Shown: positions 16,409-25,100 of the stretch, one piece after another
Position numbering within the stretch: the stretch's first letter is position 1
How the letters are laid out: each line of letters starts with the position of its first letter
IMG/VR virus record: IMGVR_UViG_3300006737_000030
Coordinates: 1-64,000 of that record
Reading direction: 5' to 3' (one strand)
Length of the DNA: 64,000 nucleotides
Source: a virus
Position numbers and translations under genes: made by a program
The notes under the pieces: model-generated
The model's database searches: none
Seen by the model: only the letters and a program-made list of their open reading frames with translations
Told to the model about the DNA's origin: nothing

Positions 16409-16416
16409 TATTTATT
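16409..16416 (-). promoter_or_regulatory. Late-promoter-like element
   Basis: The minus strand reads AATAAATA, one base from TATAAATA, 22 bases before the ATG at 16387. It sits in an AT-only stretch that also contains the 14-base palindrome TTTATTTAAATAAA (16411-16424), so a chance match is quite possible. Confidence 0.3.
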
Positions 16417-16434
16417 TAAATAAAATTATGTTAA

Positions 16435-17277
16435 TTAAACAGGCAATCTACCGTATCCTATTACGGTTACTGTTGAGTGACAATTGAATGGGTTTGATCC
16501 ACTAGGAGTAGAGAAACAGAATCCTTTCAAACATGCACCATGCATTCCACAACAAGGATAAGCATATCCTGAATTTCTAACACCAATACAGCACATAGTA
16601 CTGTCGCCGTTCATTGAAGTAGTGAAGCAATAGCGGAATCCTCTCTCGCCAGCACTACAAGGATTGTCTGATGAAATTCTATTATGCCACTGATAACCAT
16701 TATATGAACATGCTGTCCTACAGTCACTGGAACATCCAATAGGCCATGCAATTGCTCCAGCACAAGTATACTGCCAAGAACCATTTGAACATTTGTTGTC
16801 TCCCATCCATCCACAAGAACAGTGTGCACAACAGTAACCAGCTTGGTATCCTGGTTGGCATCCAGGCCATGCCTCAAAACAATACGCCATTTGAGAGCAA
16901 TAGTAGTAACCCTTTCCTGTCGTACCCATTATTTCGTAATGACTGAAAGCACCCCTCTTATCTGACGGGATAGCTACAGAACCATTCCAACAAGTGTTAC
17001 ATGCGTATAATATTTCAGGACCACCTGATGAACCACCAGCAGCAGTAACTGTTACTGCTCCAGTTGTTTGGTTTACTGAAATACCTGATCCAGCATTTAC
17101 AGAATGAACAACACCTGTTAAGTTAGCACCCGATCCATTAGTACTTAATTTATTGGAGTTAATCGAACTTACTTCGTTATTAACGTAGGTACACAGGTCA
17201 CTACAAGCAGAAGCAACTTTGGCATCTGCGTATTGTACTGTATTCCTTCCAGACGAATCGCCTTTAAATCTTGCCAT
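16435..17277 (-). CDS. Cysteine-rich fibre/adhesin-like protein (25 Cys in 280 residues)
   Basis: Residues 1-85 look like an ordinary phage-fibre attachment region: charged start MARFKGDSSGRNTVQYADAK, a helix with YVNNEVSSINSNKL, then a VNAGSGISVNQTTGAVTV beta segment and a GGSSGGP linker. Residues 93-266 hold 23 cysteines, including CNTC (93-96), CC at 149-150, CSC around 153-155, CC at 229-230 and CC at 242-243, mixed with many Gly, Trp and Tyr. The protein ends in a short beta-like HSTVTVIGYGRLPV. No known domain is recognised. This many cysteines suggests metal binding or disulphide cross-linking of a receptor-binding tip. GAGGAAC precedes the ATG. It is co-directional with the small protein and sugar cassette downstream. 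Confidence 0.85.
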   Translation of the reverse strand: MARFKGDSSGRNTVQYADAKVASACSDLCTYVNNEVSSINSNKLSTNGSGANLTGVVHSVNAGSGISVNQTTGAVTVTAAGGSSGGPEILYACNTCWNGSVAIPSDKRGAFSHYEIMGTTGKGYYYCSQMAYCFEAWPGCQPGYQAGYCCAHCSCGWMGDNKCSNGSWQYTCAGAIAWPIGCSSDCRTACSYNGYQWHNRISSDNPCSAGERGFRYCFTTSMNGDSTMCCIGVRNSGYAYPCCGMHGACLKGFCFSTPSGSNPFNCHSTVTVIGYGRLPV

Positions 17278-17292
17278 TGTTAGTTCCTCTTA

Positions 17293-17610
17293 TCAAGCTG
17301 CTGATTCTAAACCGTAAACACTTACAGAAGTGTCTCCAGCAGAAGCATAAACTACGACTTTTTTACCAGCGTCAAGTACAACACCAGTTCTTTCCAGAAC
17401 TCCTGTTGCTGTTATAGAAGTATTGTATTCGATAAACTCCTCGGTTTGAGGAGTGGATGCTGCAGCAAGAGCAACCCTTGCGGTTACAGCACTTCCACTT
17501 CGATTTACTACACTAATGTTTACAACCGCCACAGTTGAAGCAGGTACTGTATAAACAACAGTATTAGTAGTTGCTGCTGGGGCAGATTGCCCTAATATTC
17601 CAGATGCCAT
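17293..17610 (-). CDS. Small virion beta-sandwich protein
   Basis: A 105-residue, Ala/Val/Thr-rich protein of alternating hydrophobic beta strands: NTVVYTVPASTVAVVNISVV, then ARVALAAASTPQTEEFIEYN and GKKVVVYASAGDTSVSVYGL. The 'VYTVPAgtva-vnisvvN' pattern is common in small structural proteins of marine T4-like phages and matches the repeat at residues about 125-225 of the 9105-10235 protein. It probably decorates a fibre or tail. GGAAAGAGA precedes ATG 17610. The 15-base gap to the cysteine-rich gene suggests one transcript. Confidence 0.75.
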   Translation of the reverse strand: MASGILGQSAPAATTNTVVYTVPASTVAVVNISVVNRSGSAVTARVALAAASTPQTEEFIEYNTSITATGVLERTGVVLDAGKKVVVYASAGDTSVSVYGLESAA

Positions 17611-17671
17611 GGGTTATCTCTTTCCTATATTAATATTTAGTGAATTTATTTGTTTCGTTAATTAGACAAAG

Positions 17672-17692
17672 GGTATGAGATTAACTCATACC
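17672..17692 (-). terminator. Hairpin spanning the stop codon of the 1196-residue fibre gene
   Basis: GGTATGAG (17672-17679) and CTCATACC (17685-17692) pair perfectly around a five-base loop. On the minus strand the stop TAA of the gene ending at 17681 lies in the loop, followed by the T-rich but interrupted CCTTTGTCT. It may be a weak terminator or a 3'-end stabiliser. Confidence 0.45.
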
Positions 17693-20600
17693 GTAGAAGA
17701 AACCATCTTTGGCTGCTGCTGCATTTTCGTTGTCAACATAAGTCTTGGTTGCTTTCTGTGTAGGGCATTTGTTATTGCTGTTAGCAGATAGTGTAACATC
17801 AGATGAGAATTCACTGATGCTCTCACCAATTTGAGCACCAATAGAACCCAATCTCAAACTGGATAGACCAGATAGATCGAATGAAGATGCATTCAAGGTT
17901 GTTGCACCAGTTGCCTGATTAACCTTAAAGTAACGACCAACCTTGAAGTTACCATCTTGGTCAGTAGATACATAGAAGACTCTTCCAGGGAAATCTTCAG
18001 TAACTTCATTACCAGGTGCAGGAGCTTGGTTTGGTGTACCAGGGAAGTTGGTTTGTGATTTGGATCCACAACCAATATCCAAGAAGTCATGACCTGTTAG
18101 ACGTACTTGAGAATACAAGTACCTAATCTTTGTGGCCTGTCTATCAAATGAATCAGCGGCTTTTTCTTCAGCAAGTACAATGGTAGTTAAACCAGTTGTT
18201 ATTGTAGCTGAAGATGTAACACGGAAGAATTCATTATCAATCTTAAGGAAATCATCTACATCAACTCCTGCTGCTGATTCAACAAGAACTATTGTTTCTG
18301 CAGCATCGATATCTCTGGCAGTATCTGTTTGTGTTGCTGCTTTGGTTGAAATACCGAAAACAGTAATTCCATCAGAGTGAGCAGTAGCAGTTGTTCCTTC
18401 AGCACCTCTATTTACTGTGCAACTAGTTGATGATGGGAAAGTAACAACTTCCATTATTTCATCACCAACAACCATAAATCCACCAGTATCTAGATTACTA
18501 ATACTGGAAACAGTAATAGTAGTTGTTGTAGCATCAGCAACTGCAGCACCCAATGTTAGGTCTCCTTTATATGCATAACGAATAATATTAGTCAAACCAT
18601 CATGTGCAGCTGCAGTTGAACTCAATGCTCCTCTAGTAACTCCAAGATTACCACGTCCATTTGCTGGACTAAACGAAGAATTAGCAACCACATATGTAAA
18701 TGTATCTGCACCAGCACCACCAGCACCAGTTACAAATTCAAGAGAACCACCAACAGTAGGTGCTTCTGATAGACCACCTAATGTTATAGTAAATCCATCT
18801 TGACCTTTTTGTGCGTCAGAATTATTAAGCAAAGTACAAGAAGCACCAGATGTAGAACCTGTTACAATTTCATTTTGAGTGAAAGTACCTTTTAAAGCAC
18901 GATATAGAAGAGTATTAGAACTTGGTTGATGACTTAATATTTCTCCAATAGCACCTGATGTACCTCCAACAATTTGTTCATCTGTCTCAAACTCAAGTGG
19001 AGGAGAGGAAAGTGTAAGAGGATCATATGTTAATGCTTCTCCATCTACAAAACCATCAATTGTTGTTTCTGTCTGGTTGAATCCAGCAGAAACAATACCA
19101 TATGTACCCCAAGAACTGTTACCAGCAAGAGAACGAATCTGACCACCATCAGTTGCACAGTAAGAAATATGTGCATAATAAGTGAAGCAAGAAACAATTT
19201 CTGCATAACTGTTACCAGTAACCCAGAATCCTACACCAGAACCTGTCCCTGTACTATGAATTTGTGAGTAAGAGTCAAACAACATTGTCTTGTTAGATGG
19301 TGTTGCATCACTATCATACTTATCATGAACACTACCATCAACAATTGCTCCAACTCCACCATCAGAGAAGCAAGAACACTGTGAAACATATGGTGATTTA
19401 AGTGTTTTTGAATTAGGATTTAGACGTAAGAATACACCTTTAATTGTAGCAGTATGTAGATCTTTAGGATCAGAAACTGATGGTACAAAACCAGCCATTC
19501 CATCCATAACAAGATCCTTCATCATTGTCTTGTTACTTAAGTAGAACAATGTAGAATGTTCGTTAAGAATAGGTGATTGAGCACTAACAGCAACTCCACT
19601 AGCACCATCATCAAATGTATCATTAGTATTCCAGTTGCCACCTTTAGTTGGCTTAAGAACTAATTTTGTACCTGCTTGTAAATCATCAAGAACCATAGCT
19701 TCTTTGTTTGCTATGCCAACATTAACAGTAATGTTATCTGAATCTACAACAGTAACTGCTAAAGCAGTAGCATGAGCAGGGTCTGTAGCACGAGGATATG
19801 TATGCTGTGTACCATGTGAATCTCTAGCACAAGTAAATGTTAATGCGTTAGCAGCAATAGTAACTGTGTTAGCAGCATTTAAACCATGTCCAGCACTAGT
19901 TATTGTTAATACACCAGTATCAGGATCATAGGCAGCAGTATCAACATTCTTTGTACCAGCACCAGTTACAGATAATGCATTAGCAGCAGCAGATACAAAT
20001 GTGTGAGCTCCCTGTTGACCATTAGTAACAGTTTCTCCACGAACACGTGAAGAAGCAACAGGAGCTGAAGCAAGTGTAACCTCTTGTGTAGAACTATTAT
20101 TACCAGCATCAGGCTTAATAACTGTAGTTCTCATGTTGTCTCCAACAATCGAAACAAATTCAGGAACAGTCATCGGCAAGGTTTCTTCGTAAGTACCTGC
20201 CTTCACATAAATTGTTGCTGGACCTGTAACAGTATCAGTAGCATGACGAATTGTTTTAAATGCTTGTGTTATGTTTTCACCAGTATTGGTATCACTACCG
20301 TCTGGTGTAACATAGAAAACCTTTTGTGTAACTGAATTGTTCTTCCATGCAGGGTATCCACCTTCTACAGTAAGAACTTGACCATTAGTTCCTACAGGTA
20401 GTCTTGTAGAACCAGCACCACTAACATAAAGAATGTCACCTGGATCTGTTAGAACGTTTGATTGAGCACCTTGTGTTAGTGGATTCCAGTAATCTCCATT
20501 AACATCATTTTCAGGTTCCTCGTTTGTATTTGCAGCAACACTGATATATGAATGACTTAATCGTGAAATACAATCGCCAGGATTGTAAGCAGTCGCAGCA

Positions 20601-21271
20601 TCCCAATTACCTCTCCACGTGAAACCTCCAACTATGAAGTCCCAGTTGTTATTAACTGAAGTAGGTTGTGAATTAGTATTTGTAGATTTAGCAGCGTAAG
20701 AATTACCACCAAGTAATACAACGTCACCTGGTTTATAGGTAGTAGTATTATCCCAGTTACCAACAACTTTAAATCCAGTTGTTAGGATTTCCCAGTTAAC
20801 ATCAATACTAGTATTAGGTGCTATTCCAATATTAGTTGTTTTAGAAACGTATGTATAACCACCAAATACTACAATATCACCTACTTGGTACTCTGTACCA
20901 ACTACCCACGAATCTTCAAACTTAAGACCAGAAACATAGGAAACAAAATTTCCACTAGCAAATGTAGCAGAAGAAGTGTGACCAGTAGTACATCTGTACT
21001 GATCGTTACCGTACTTAACGATATCGTTAAGTTTGTAGAAAATACTTACTCCTGACCAATCACCTTTTAATGCTATTCCTTCTGTGTGTAACTGCCATTT
21101 ATTAAGATCAGTAATATACCAATCAGTTTCTAGCGATACGGAGGTGTGGTTGGTTGTACAAACATAAGTATTGGCACCGAACTTTACAATATCGTCGATG
21201 ACATATGCAGAGGCACCAGTCCAGTCACCCCTCCAATTAAACTTAAGTCTGCCGAGTCTAAAATCTGCCAT
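17681..21271 (-). CDS. Large fibre protein: five CBM-like repeats plus beta-helix
   Basis: A 1196-residue adhesin-like protein. Residues about 1-265 contain five tandem copies of a W-x-Y-x-(G/D)D-x-V-x-(F/Y)G-x-x-Y-x-C/S pattern, for example RGDWTGASAYVIDDIVKFG and GNWDNTTTYKPGDVVLLGG. This is like the short chitin- or carbohydrate-binding modules CBM5/12. VFYVTPDGSDTNTG at about residue 320 begins a pectate-lyase-type right-handed beta-helix with TIYVKAGTYEE. Near residues 750-800 are two EQIVGGTSGAIGEI-type modules shared with other proteins here. The C-terminus has RVFYVSTDQDGNFKVGRYF, conserved in cyanophage fibres. It probably binds or cleaves surface polysaccharide. A GG(A)AAA ribosome site precedes ATG 21271. 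Confidence 0.85.
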   Translation of the reverse strand: MADFRLGRLKFNWRGDWTGASAYVIDDIVKFGANTYVCTTNHTSVSLETDWYITDLNKWQLHTEGIALKGDWSGVSIFYKLNDIVKYGNDQYRCTTGHTSSATFASGNFVSYVSGLKFEDSWVVGTEYQVGDIVVFGGYTYVSKTTNIGIAPNTSIDVNWEILTTGFKVVGNWDNTTTYKPGDVVLLGGNSYAAKSTNTNSQPTSVNNNWDFIVGGFTWRGNWDAATAYNPGDCISRLSHSYISVAANTNEEPENDVNGDYWNPLTQGAQSNVLTDPGDILYVSGAGSTRLPVGTNGQVLTVEGGYPAWKNNSVTQKVFYVTPDGSDTNTGENITQAFKTIRHATDTVTGPATIYVKAGTYEETLPMTVPEFVSIVGDNMRTTVIKPDAGNNSSTQEVTLASAPVASSRVRGETVTNGQQGAHTFVSAAANALSVTGAGTKNVDTAAYDPDTGVLTITSAGHGLNAANTVTIAANALTFTCARDSHGTQHTYPRATDPAHATALAVTVVDSDNITVNVGIANKEAMVLDDLQAGTKLVLKPTKGGNWNTNDTFDDGASGVAVSAQSPILNEHSTLFYLSNKTMMKDLVMDGMAGFVPSVSDPKDLHTATIKGVFLRLNPNSKTLKSPYVSQCSCFSDGGVGAIVDGSVHDKYDSDATPSNKTMLFDSYSQIHSTGTGSGVGFWVTGNSYAEIVSCFTYYAHISYCATDGGQIRSLAGNSSWGTYGIVSAGFNQTETTIDGFVDGEALTYDPLTLSSPPLEFETDEQIVGGTSGAIGEILSHQPSSNTLLYRALKGTFTQNEIVTGSTSGASCTLLNNSDAQKGQDGFTITLGGLSEAPTVGGSLEFVTGAGGAGADTFTYVVANSSFSPANGRGNLGVTRGALSSTAAAHDGLTNIIRYAYKGDLTLGAAVADATTTTITVSSISNLDTGGFMVVGDEIMEVVTFPSSTSCTVNRGAEGTTATAHSDGITVFGISTKAATQTDTARDIDAAETIVLVESAAGVDVDDFLKIDNEFFRVTSSATITTGLTTIVLAEEKAADSFDRQATKIRYLYSQVRLTGHDFLDIGCGSKSQTNFPGTPNQAPAPGNEVTEDFPGRVFYVSTDQDGNFKVGRYFKVNQATGATTLNASSFDLSGLSSLRLGSIGAQIGESISEFSSDVTLSANSNNKCPTQKATKTYVDNENAAAAKDGFFYGMS

Positions 21272-21284
21272 GTTGTTTTCCTAA

Positions 21285-21674
21285 TTATTTGGGGCCTTCG
21301 GTGGAATAATCATAATCTTCGTTAAATCTTATGCAGAAGTAGCCATCACTATCAATAAAGTACATAACTTTGCGGCTATCAAACCTATACTGTTGGTATT
21401 TATCATGTGGATGATTCAAATGAGTTTTTTCTTCAGTTGTTTCATCTACATAATCATAAACTGCAGTAGAAAGATCTATATATGGGGTTCCATCTGTACG
21501 ATGAAAATCTGCTGTTTCATTATGAATACTTCTGATTTTGGTATAGTTAAGCATACCATCAGCATCTCTTCGCAGTGCATGAATTGTAAAATCGTTTCCT
21601 AAAGTATAGCTATTATTAGAAGCAGTCATCCCACCTCCACTTTGTCTATTACTTTCGCTTATATACATCGTCAT
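21285..21674 (-). CDS. Small virion-associated protein
   Basis: A 129-residue acidic, Tyr- and Asp-rich protein beginning MTMYISESNRQSGGG and ending DYDYSTEGPK. The segment NSYTLGNDFTIHALRRDADG, followed by GMLNYTKIRS and a middle TPYIDLSTAVYDYVD, resembles small structural proteins of marine myoviruses that follow an Mtd-like fibre gene. The start at 21674 is chosen because it overlaps the preceding stop as ATGA; a frame extension to 21704 would overlap that gene by 34 bases. No enzymatic motif is seen. Confidence 0.7.
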   Translation of the reverse strand: MTMYISESNRQSGGGMTASNNSYTLGNDFTIHALRRDADGMLNYTKIRSIHNETADFHRTDGTPYIDLSTAVYDYVDETTEEKTHLNHPHDKYQQYRFDSRKVMYFIDSDGYFCIRFNEDYDYSTEGPK

Positions 21675-22129
21675 ACGATTACCCTCCAGTAGGTGCCTTC
21701 CCAAATAAGTTGAACTCTCGCTCCTTTCACATCAAATACTAAAGGAGAAGAAATAACTTCCAGTTGGTTCTGGAATTGTCTTCCATCAGGATCGATTATA
21801 GTAACATTATTTATGTCCCAAGTGAAACCAACATCTACAAACTCAATAACATCTCCTTCCTTTGGTACTAACTTATTGTTGTACAAAGGTAATGTTAATG
21901 TTAACGGTCCTCCTGATGAATCAACAAGATAACGTAAACTAGTCCCCAATGTTTGACTAGTATTAATCAATTCCCATCTTGCTCGAAAGACATCAAAACC
22001 GCCAGTTGTAGTTCCGTCATGAATGACGGCCATATTCTTGTCGGTATCAATTGTTAACTCTCCAGCAGCTCCAGTGAATAGAGCGTGATCCGATGTGGAA
22101 CCTCGTCTGAATTGTACCTGGGTTGTCAT
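21671..22129 (-). CDS. Short fibre protein with Mtd-like N-terminal domain
   Basis: A 152-residue structural protein. The N-terminus MTTQVQFRRGSTSDHALFTG with AAGELTIDTDKNMAVIHDG is the well-known N-terminal domain of the major tropism determinant and many other phage fibres, where it forms a trimer attachment module. The C-terminal half is a beta domain (EGDVIEFVDVGFTWDINNVT, then GARVQLIWEGTYWRVIV) typical of cyanophage tail proteins. No C-type-lectin variable region is present, and no retroelement is nearby. It is the first gene after a perfect late promoter at 22157-22164. Confidence 0.85.
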   Translation of the reverse strand: MTTQVQFRRGSTSDHALFTGAAGELTIDTDKNMAVIHDGTTTGGFDVFRARWELINTSQTLGTSLRYLVDSSGGPLTLTLPLYNNKLVPKEGDVIEFVDVGFTWDINNVTIIDPDGRQFQNQLEVISSPLVFDVKGARVQLIWEGTYWRVIV

Positions 22130-22156
22130 TAATAAACCTTACTAGGATACCAATTT

Positions 22157-22164
22157 TATTTATA
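22157..22164 (-). promoter_or_regulatory. T4-type late promoter
   Basis: TATAAATA on the minus strand, 28 bases before the ATG at 22129 and inside the 39-base gap after the 2062-residue fibre gene. It would start a late unit of the Mtd-like gene, the 129-residue protein, the CBM/beta-helix fibre and the following small genes. Confidence 0.72.
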
Positions 22165-22168
22165 AATT

Positions 22169-25100
22169 TTATACGATCCAACCGTAGGTTCTGGAAGGTG
22201 CTGCAAAAACAAATTCGATATTAGAAGTACCCTTAACAAAGATCTCACCTTTACCTGTGTGAACTCCAAATGGTGGGTTGGTAATAGCAACACCAGTAAC
22301 AAGGACTTCAATCTGACCGAGGTATGCTCTTGTGCGAATGACATGTCCACGTCCATTGTAAGAGAAGAGCATATTCTCTTCATCTGGACTGAAGGCAACA
22401 CATTCTGCTGCACCACTGAAGGTAGAGATATTACCTGAACCTTCTTCAATAACTGTAGTTCTTTCTTCTGCCTCATTAGCAGTTGTAATATCACCAGTTC
22501 CTGGATAGGATGCTCTGACAAAGGATTCAGCAGCAGATCCAGATATAGTAACAAGACCATCATCAACACTGTAATCTTTTGTAATCCTGTTGACAGATCT
22601 TCCAGCAATATCGAATAGAGTAGTCTGATCTGCTGGGTTATAAGTAAAGGATTCTGCTGCTCCAGAAAGTGTGGAGATAGAACCAGAACCAACATGAGAT
22701 AGTGTAATAACAACTCTTGCTTCACCTGTAACGGATAGAGTATGAACCTCGGTTCCAGGTACGAATGCTGTCTTCTCTGCACCACCAGAAAGAGCAGAAA
22801 TTCTTCCAGATCCAACAGTAACATCTGTGTTGGAAGCATGAGCATCACCAGCAACAGTGATAAGACCAGAACCTGCCCAAGCATATGTAAAGCTAACTTC
22901 ACCATTACCAAAGTCCCAAAGAACTCCTTCTCCATGGAAGTGCTTGGTAGTTCTCTCTTCAATGAATCCATCAATCCTGAATAGACCGTCTCCTTTAGGA
23001 GCAAAGGTAATGTTGGCACCTGCATCACCCCATTCCCAAATTCTACCTTTACCAATTTCTCTGACTGTGGATTTCTCACTAATCCTTGTACCTTTGTACT
23101 CGAATAGAGTAGTCTGATCTGGAGGATTAACTGTGAAGGATTCAGCAGCACCAGATAGAGTAGAGATACTACCACTACCAATGTAACGTAGAGAAATCTT
23201 GATGATTCCATCACCAGATACAGGTATAACACCAGAACCTGGATAATCTGGAATAAAGAATACAGGTTCTGCAGTAGAACCAATCTGCATCTCAATTTGC
23301 TTGACTTCAGATTTGGCAGTCCTGTAAGTACCAATACCAACAATATCAAACAGAGTCGTGATGTCTGCTGGGTTGTAAGTAAAGGATTCAGCAGCACCTG
23401 ATAGTGTAGAGATGTTACCAGTACCGATGATATCACGTACAATACTGATACCACCATTACCAAATACAGATATAACACCAGAACCTGGATAATCTGGGAT
23501 GAAGAATACTGGTTCTGCAGTAGAACCAATTTGCATTTCAACTCTCTTAACCTCGGACTTGGTAGTCCTGCTGGTAGATATGCCAGCAATATCGAATAGA
23601 GTAGTCTTATCTTCTGGGTTGAATGTGATACTTTCAGCAGCACCACTGAATGTGGATATGTTACCAGTACCAATAACACCAAGAGATATCTTGATAAGTC
23701 CTTGACCACCAATATCAAATAGACCATCAGCAACTTCACTGACTGTTCTGGATGATGAAGCACCAGAGAAGTTGTAAAGTAGACCAGAACCAACTTCACT
23801 GTATGTTCTCTTCTCACTGATTCTCGTACCGATAAAGTAGAGATCTGCCTGTATCGCAGGAACCTTGACGGTAATAGATTCTCCACCGAATCCATGGGAG
23901 AAGAGATTGCCGTCTCCAGTGAATATTTCGGTATGAGATTCTAGACCCTGACCGTAGACTGGTAACGTACCAGAACCAATCCAGTTTGGTATGTATTTCT
24001 CTGATCCAGATCCAGTAAGTAATACATGAGTACCATCTTCTGCAGGATCGAATGCAACTCTTTCGACTGCTGTACCACTGAAGAGGATATGTGCCTCTCG
24101 CATTGGTGGTAGTTTGATCGTTCTTGCTTCTCCACCAAATCCACTGGAGAATATAGCACCTTCTCCAATAACACCAATAGATACATTGATGAATCCATCG
24201 CCACTCGTGGTAATAGTACCAGAAGCAGATTCTGCATATGCAAGTAATGGATCTCCAGAAGTACCGAAGATAGAAAGTGATCCATCTCCTGGTATTGGTG
24301 AGTATGCAACTTTCTGAACACCAAATCCAGCAATGTCGAACAGAGTTGTAAGATCTTCTGGATTGAAGGTGACTGCTTCTGCTGCACCTGATAGAGTGGA
24401 AATATTTCCAGTACCAACAAACGCAGGAGCAATGCTCTCTGTTGCAATACCAGAAAGAGTAACCAAACCTTCGAAGGTTTCGACAAACGCAACTGTTTCG
24501 ACACCTGCTCCAGATAGAGTAATGACTCCACCTTTGCTGATCTCTCTGATAGTAACTTTTTCTGAAAGTCTTCTGCCTTCGAATGAGAAGAGCATCTGCT
24601 CTTCGTCTGGACTGAATGCGATAGATTCTGCAGCACCAGAAAGTGTTGAGATAACACCAGAACCATGATAATGATTTGCAAGCAGAATACTTGCTGTACC
24701 AGAGAGTACAATATCTCCAGATGCAGTAGATGCAACCAAAGTAGATTCAACTGCACCATCGAATCCATAAAGTCTTCCAGATCCAATGTATGGAGCATAT
24801 ATTCTAGACTCGGCACCAACACCAGAAGTCTGAATATGTCCATCACCTTTATGCAACAGACTAAATGTGCAATAGGCAAAGTCGTCAACACCAACGTAGA
24901 TGTAACCAGTTCCAGCCCAGTAGGGTGGAAGACGTGCAATACCAACACCATCGAGTTGAATGTCTGCTCTTCTTCCCGAATCGTAATCGAAGGTTGTTGT
25001 GTGTGAAAGAGAGAATGGTGTTTGTGCAGAACCACTAACAGAAAGACCACCAAATGGATAGATGCTTCCATCCCAATCAGGTGCAATAACCCATTCATAG

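Noticed and set aside
21671-22129. Diversity-generating retroelement linked to the Mtd-like gene
   Set aside because: Only the N-terminal attachment domain of Mtd is present. No variable region, template repeat or reverse transcriptase was found.
22156-23895. 579-codon open frame in an alternate frame of the 2062-residue fibre gene, with similar ones at 23941-25098 and 25219-25893
   Set aside because: The products are improbable Leu/Val-rich strings with no start context. They arise because the repetitive, codon-biased true frame leaves few stops in this frame.
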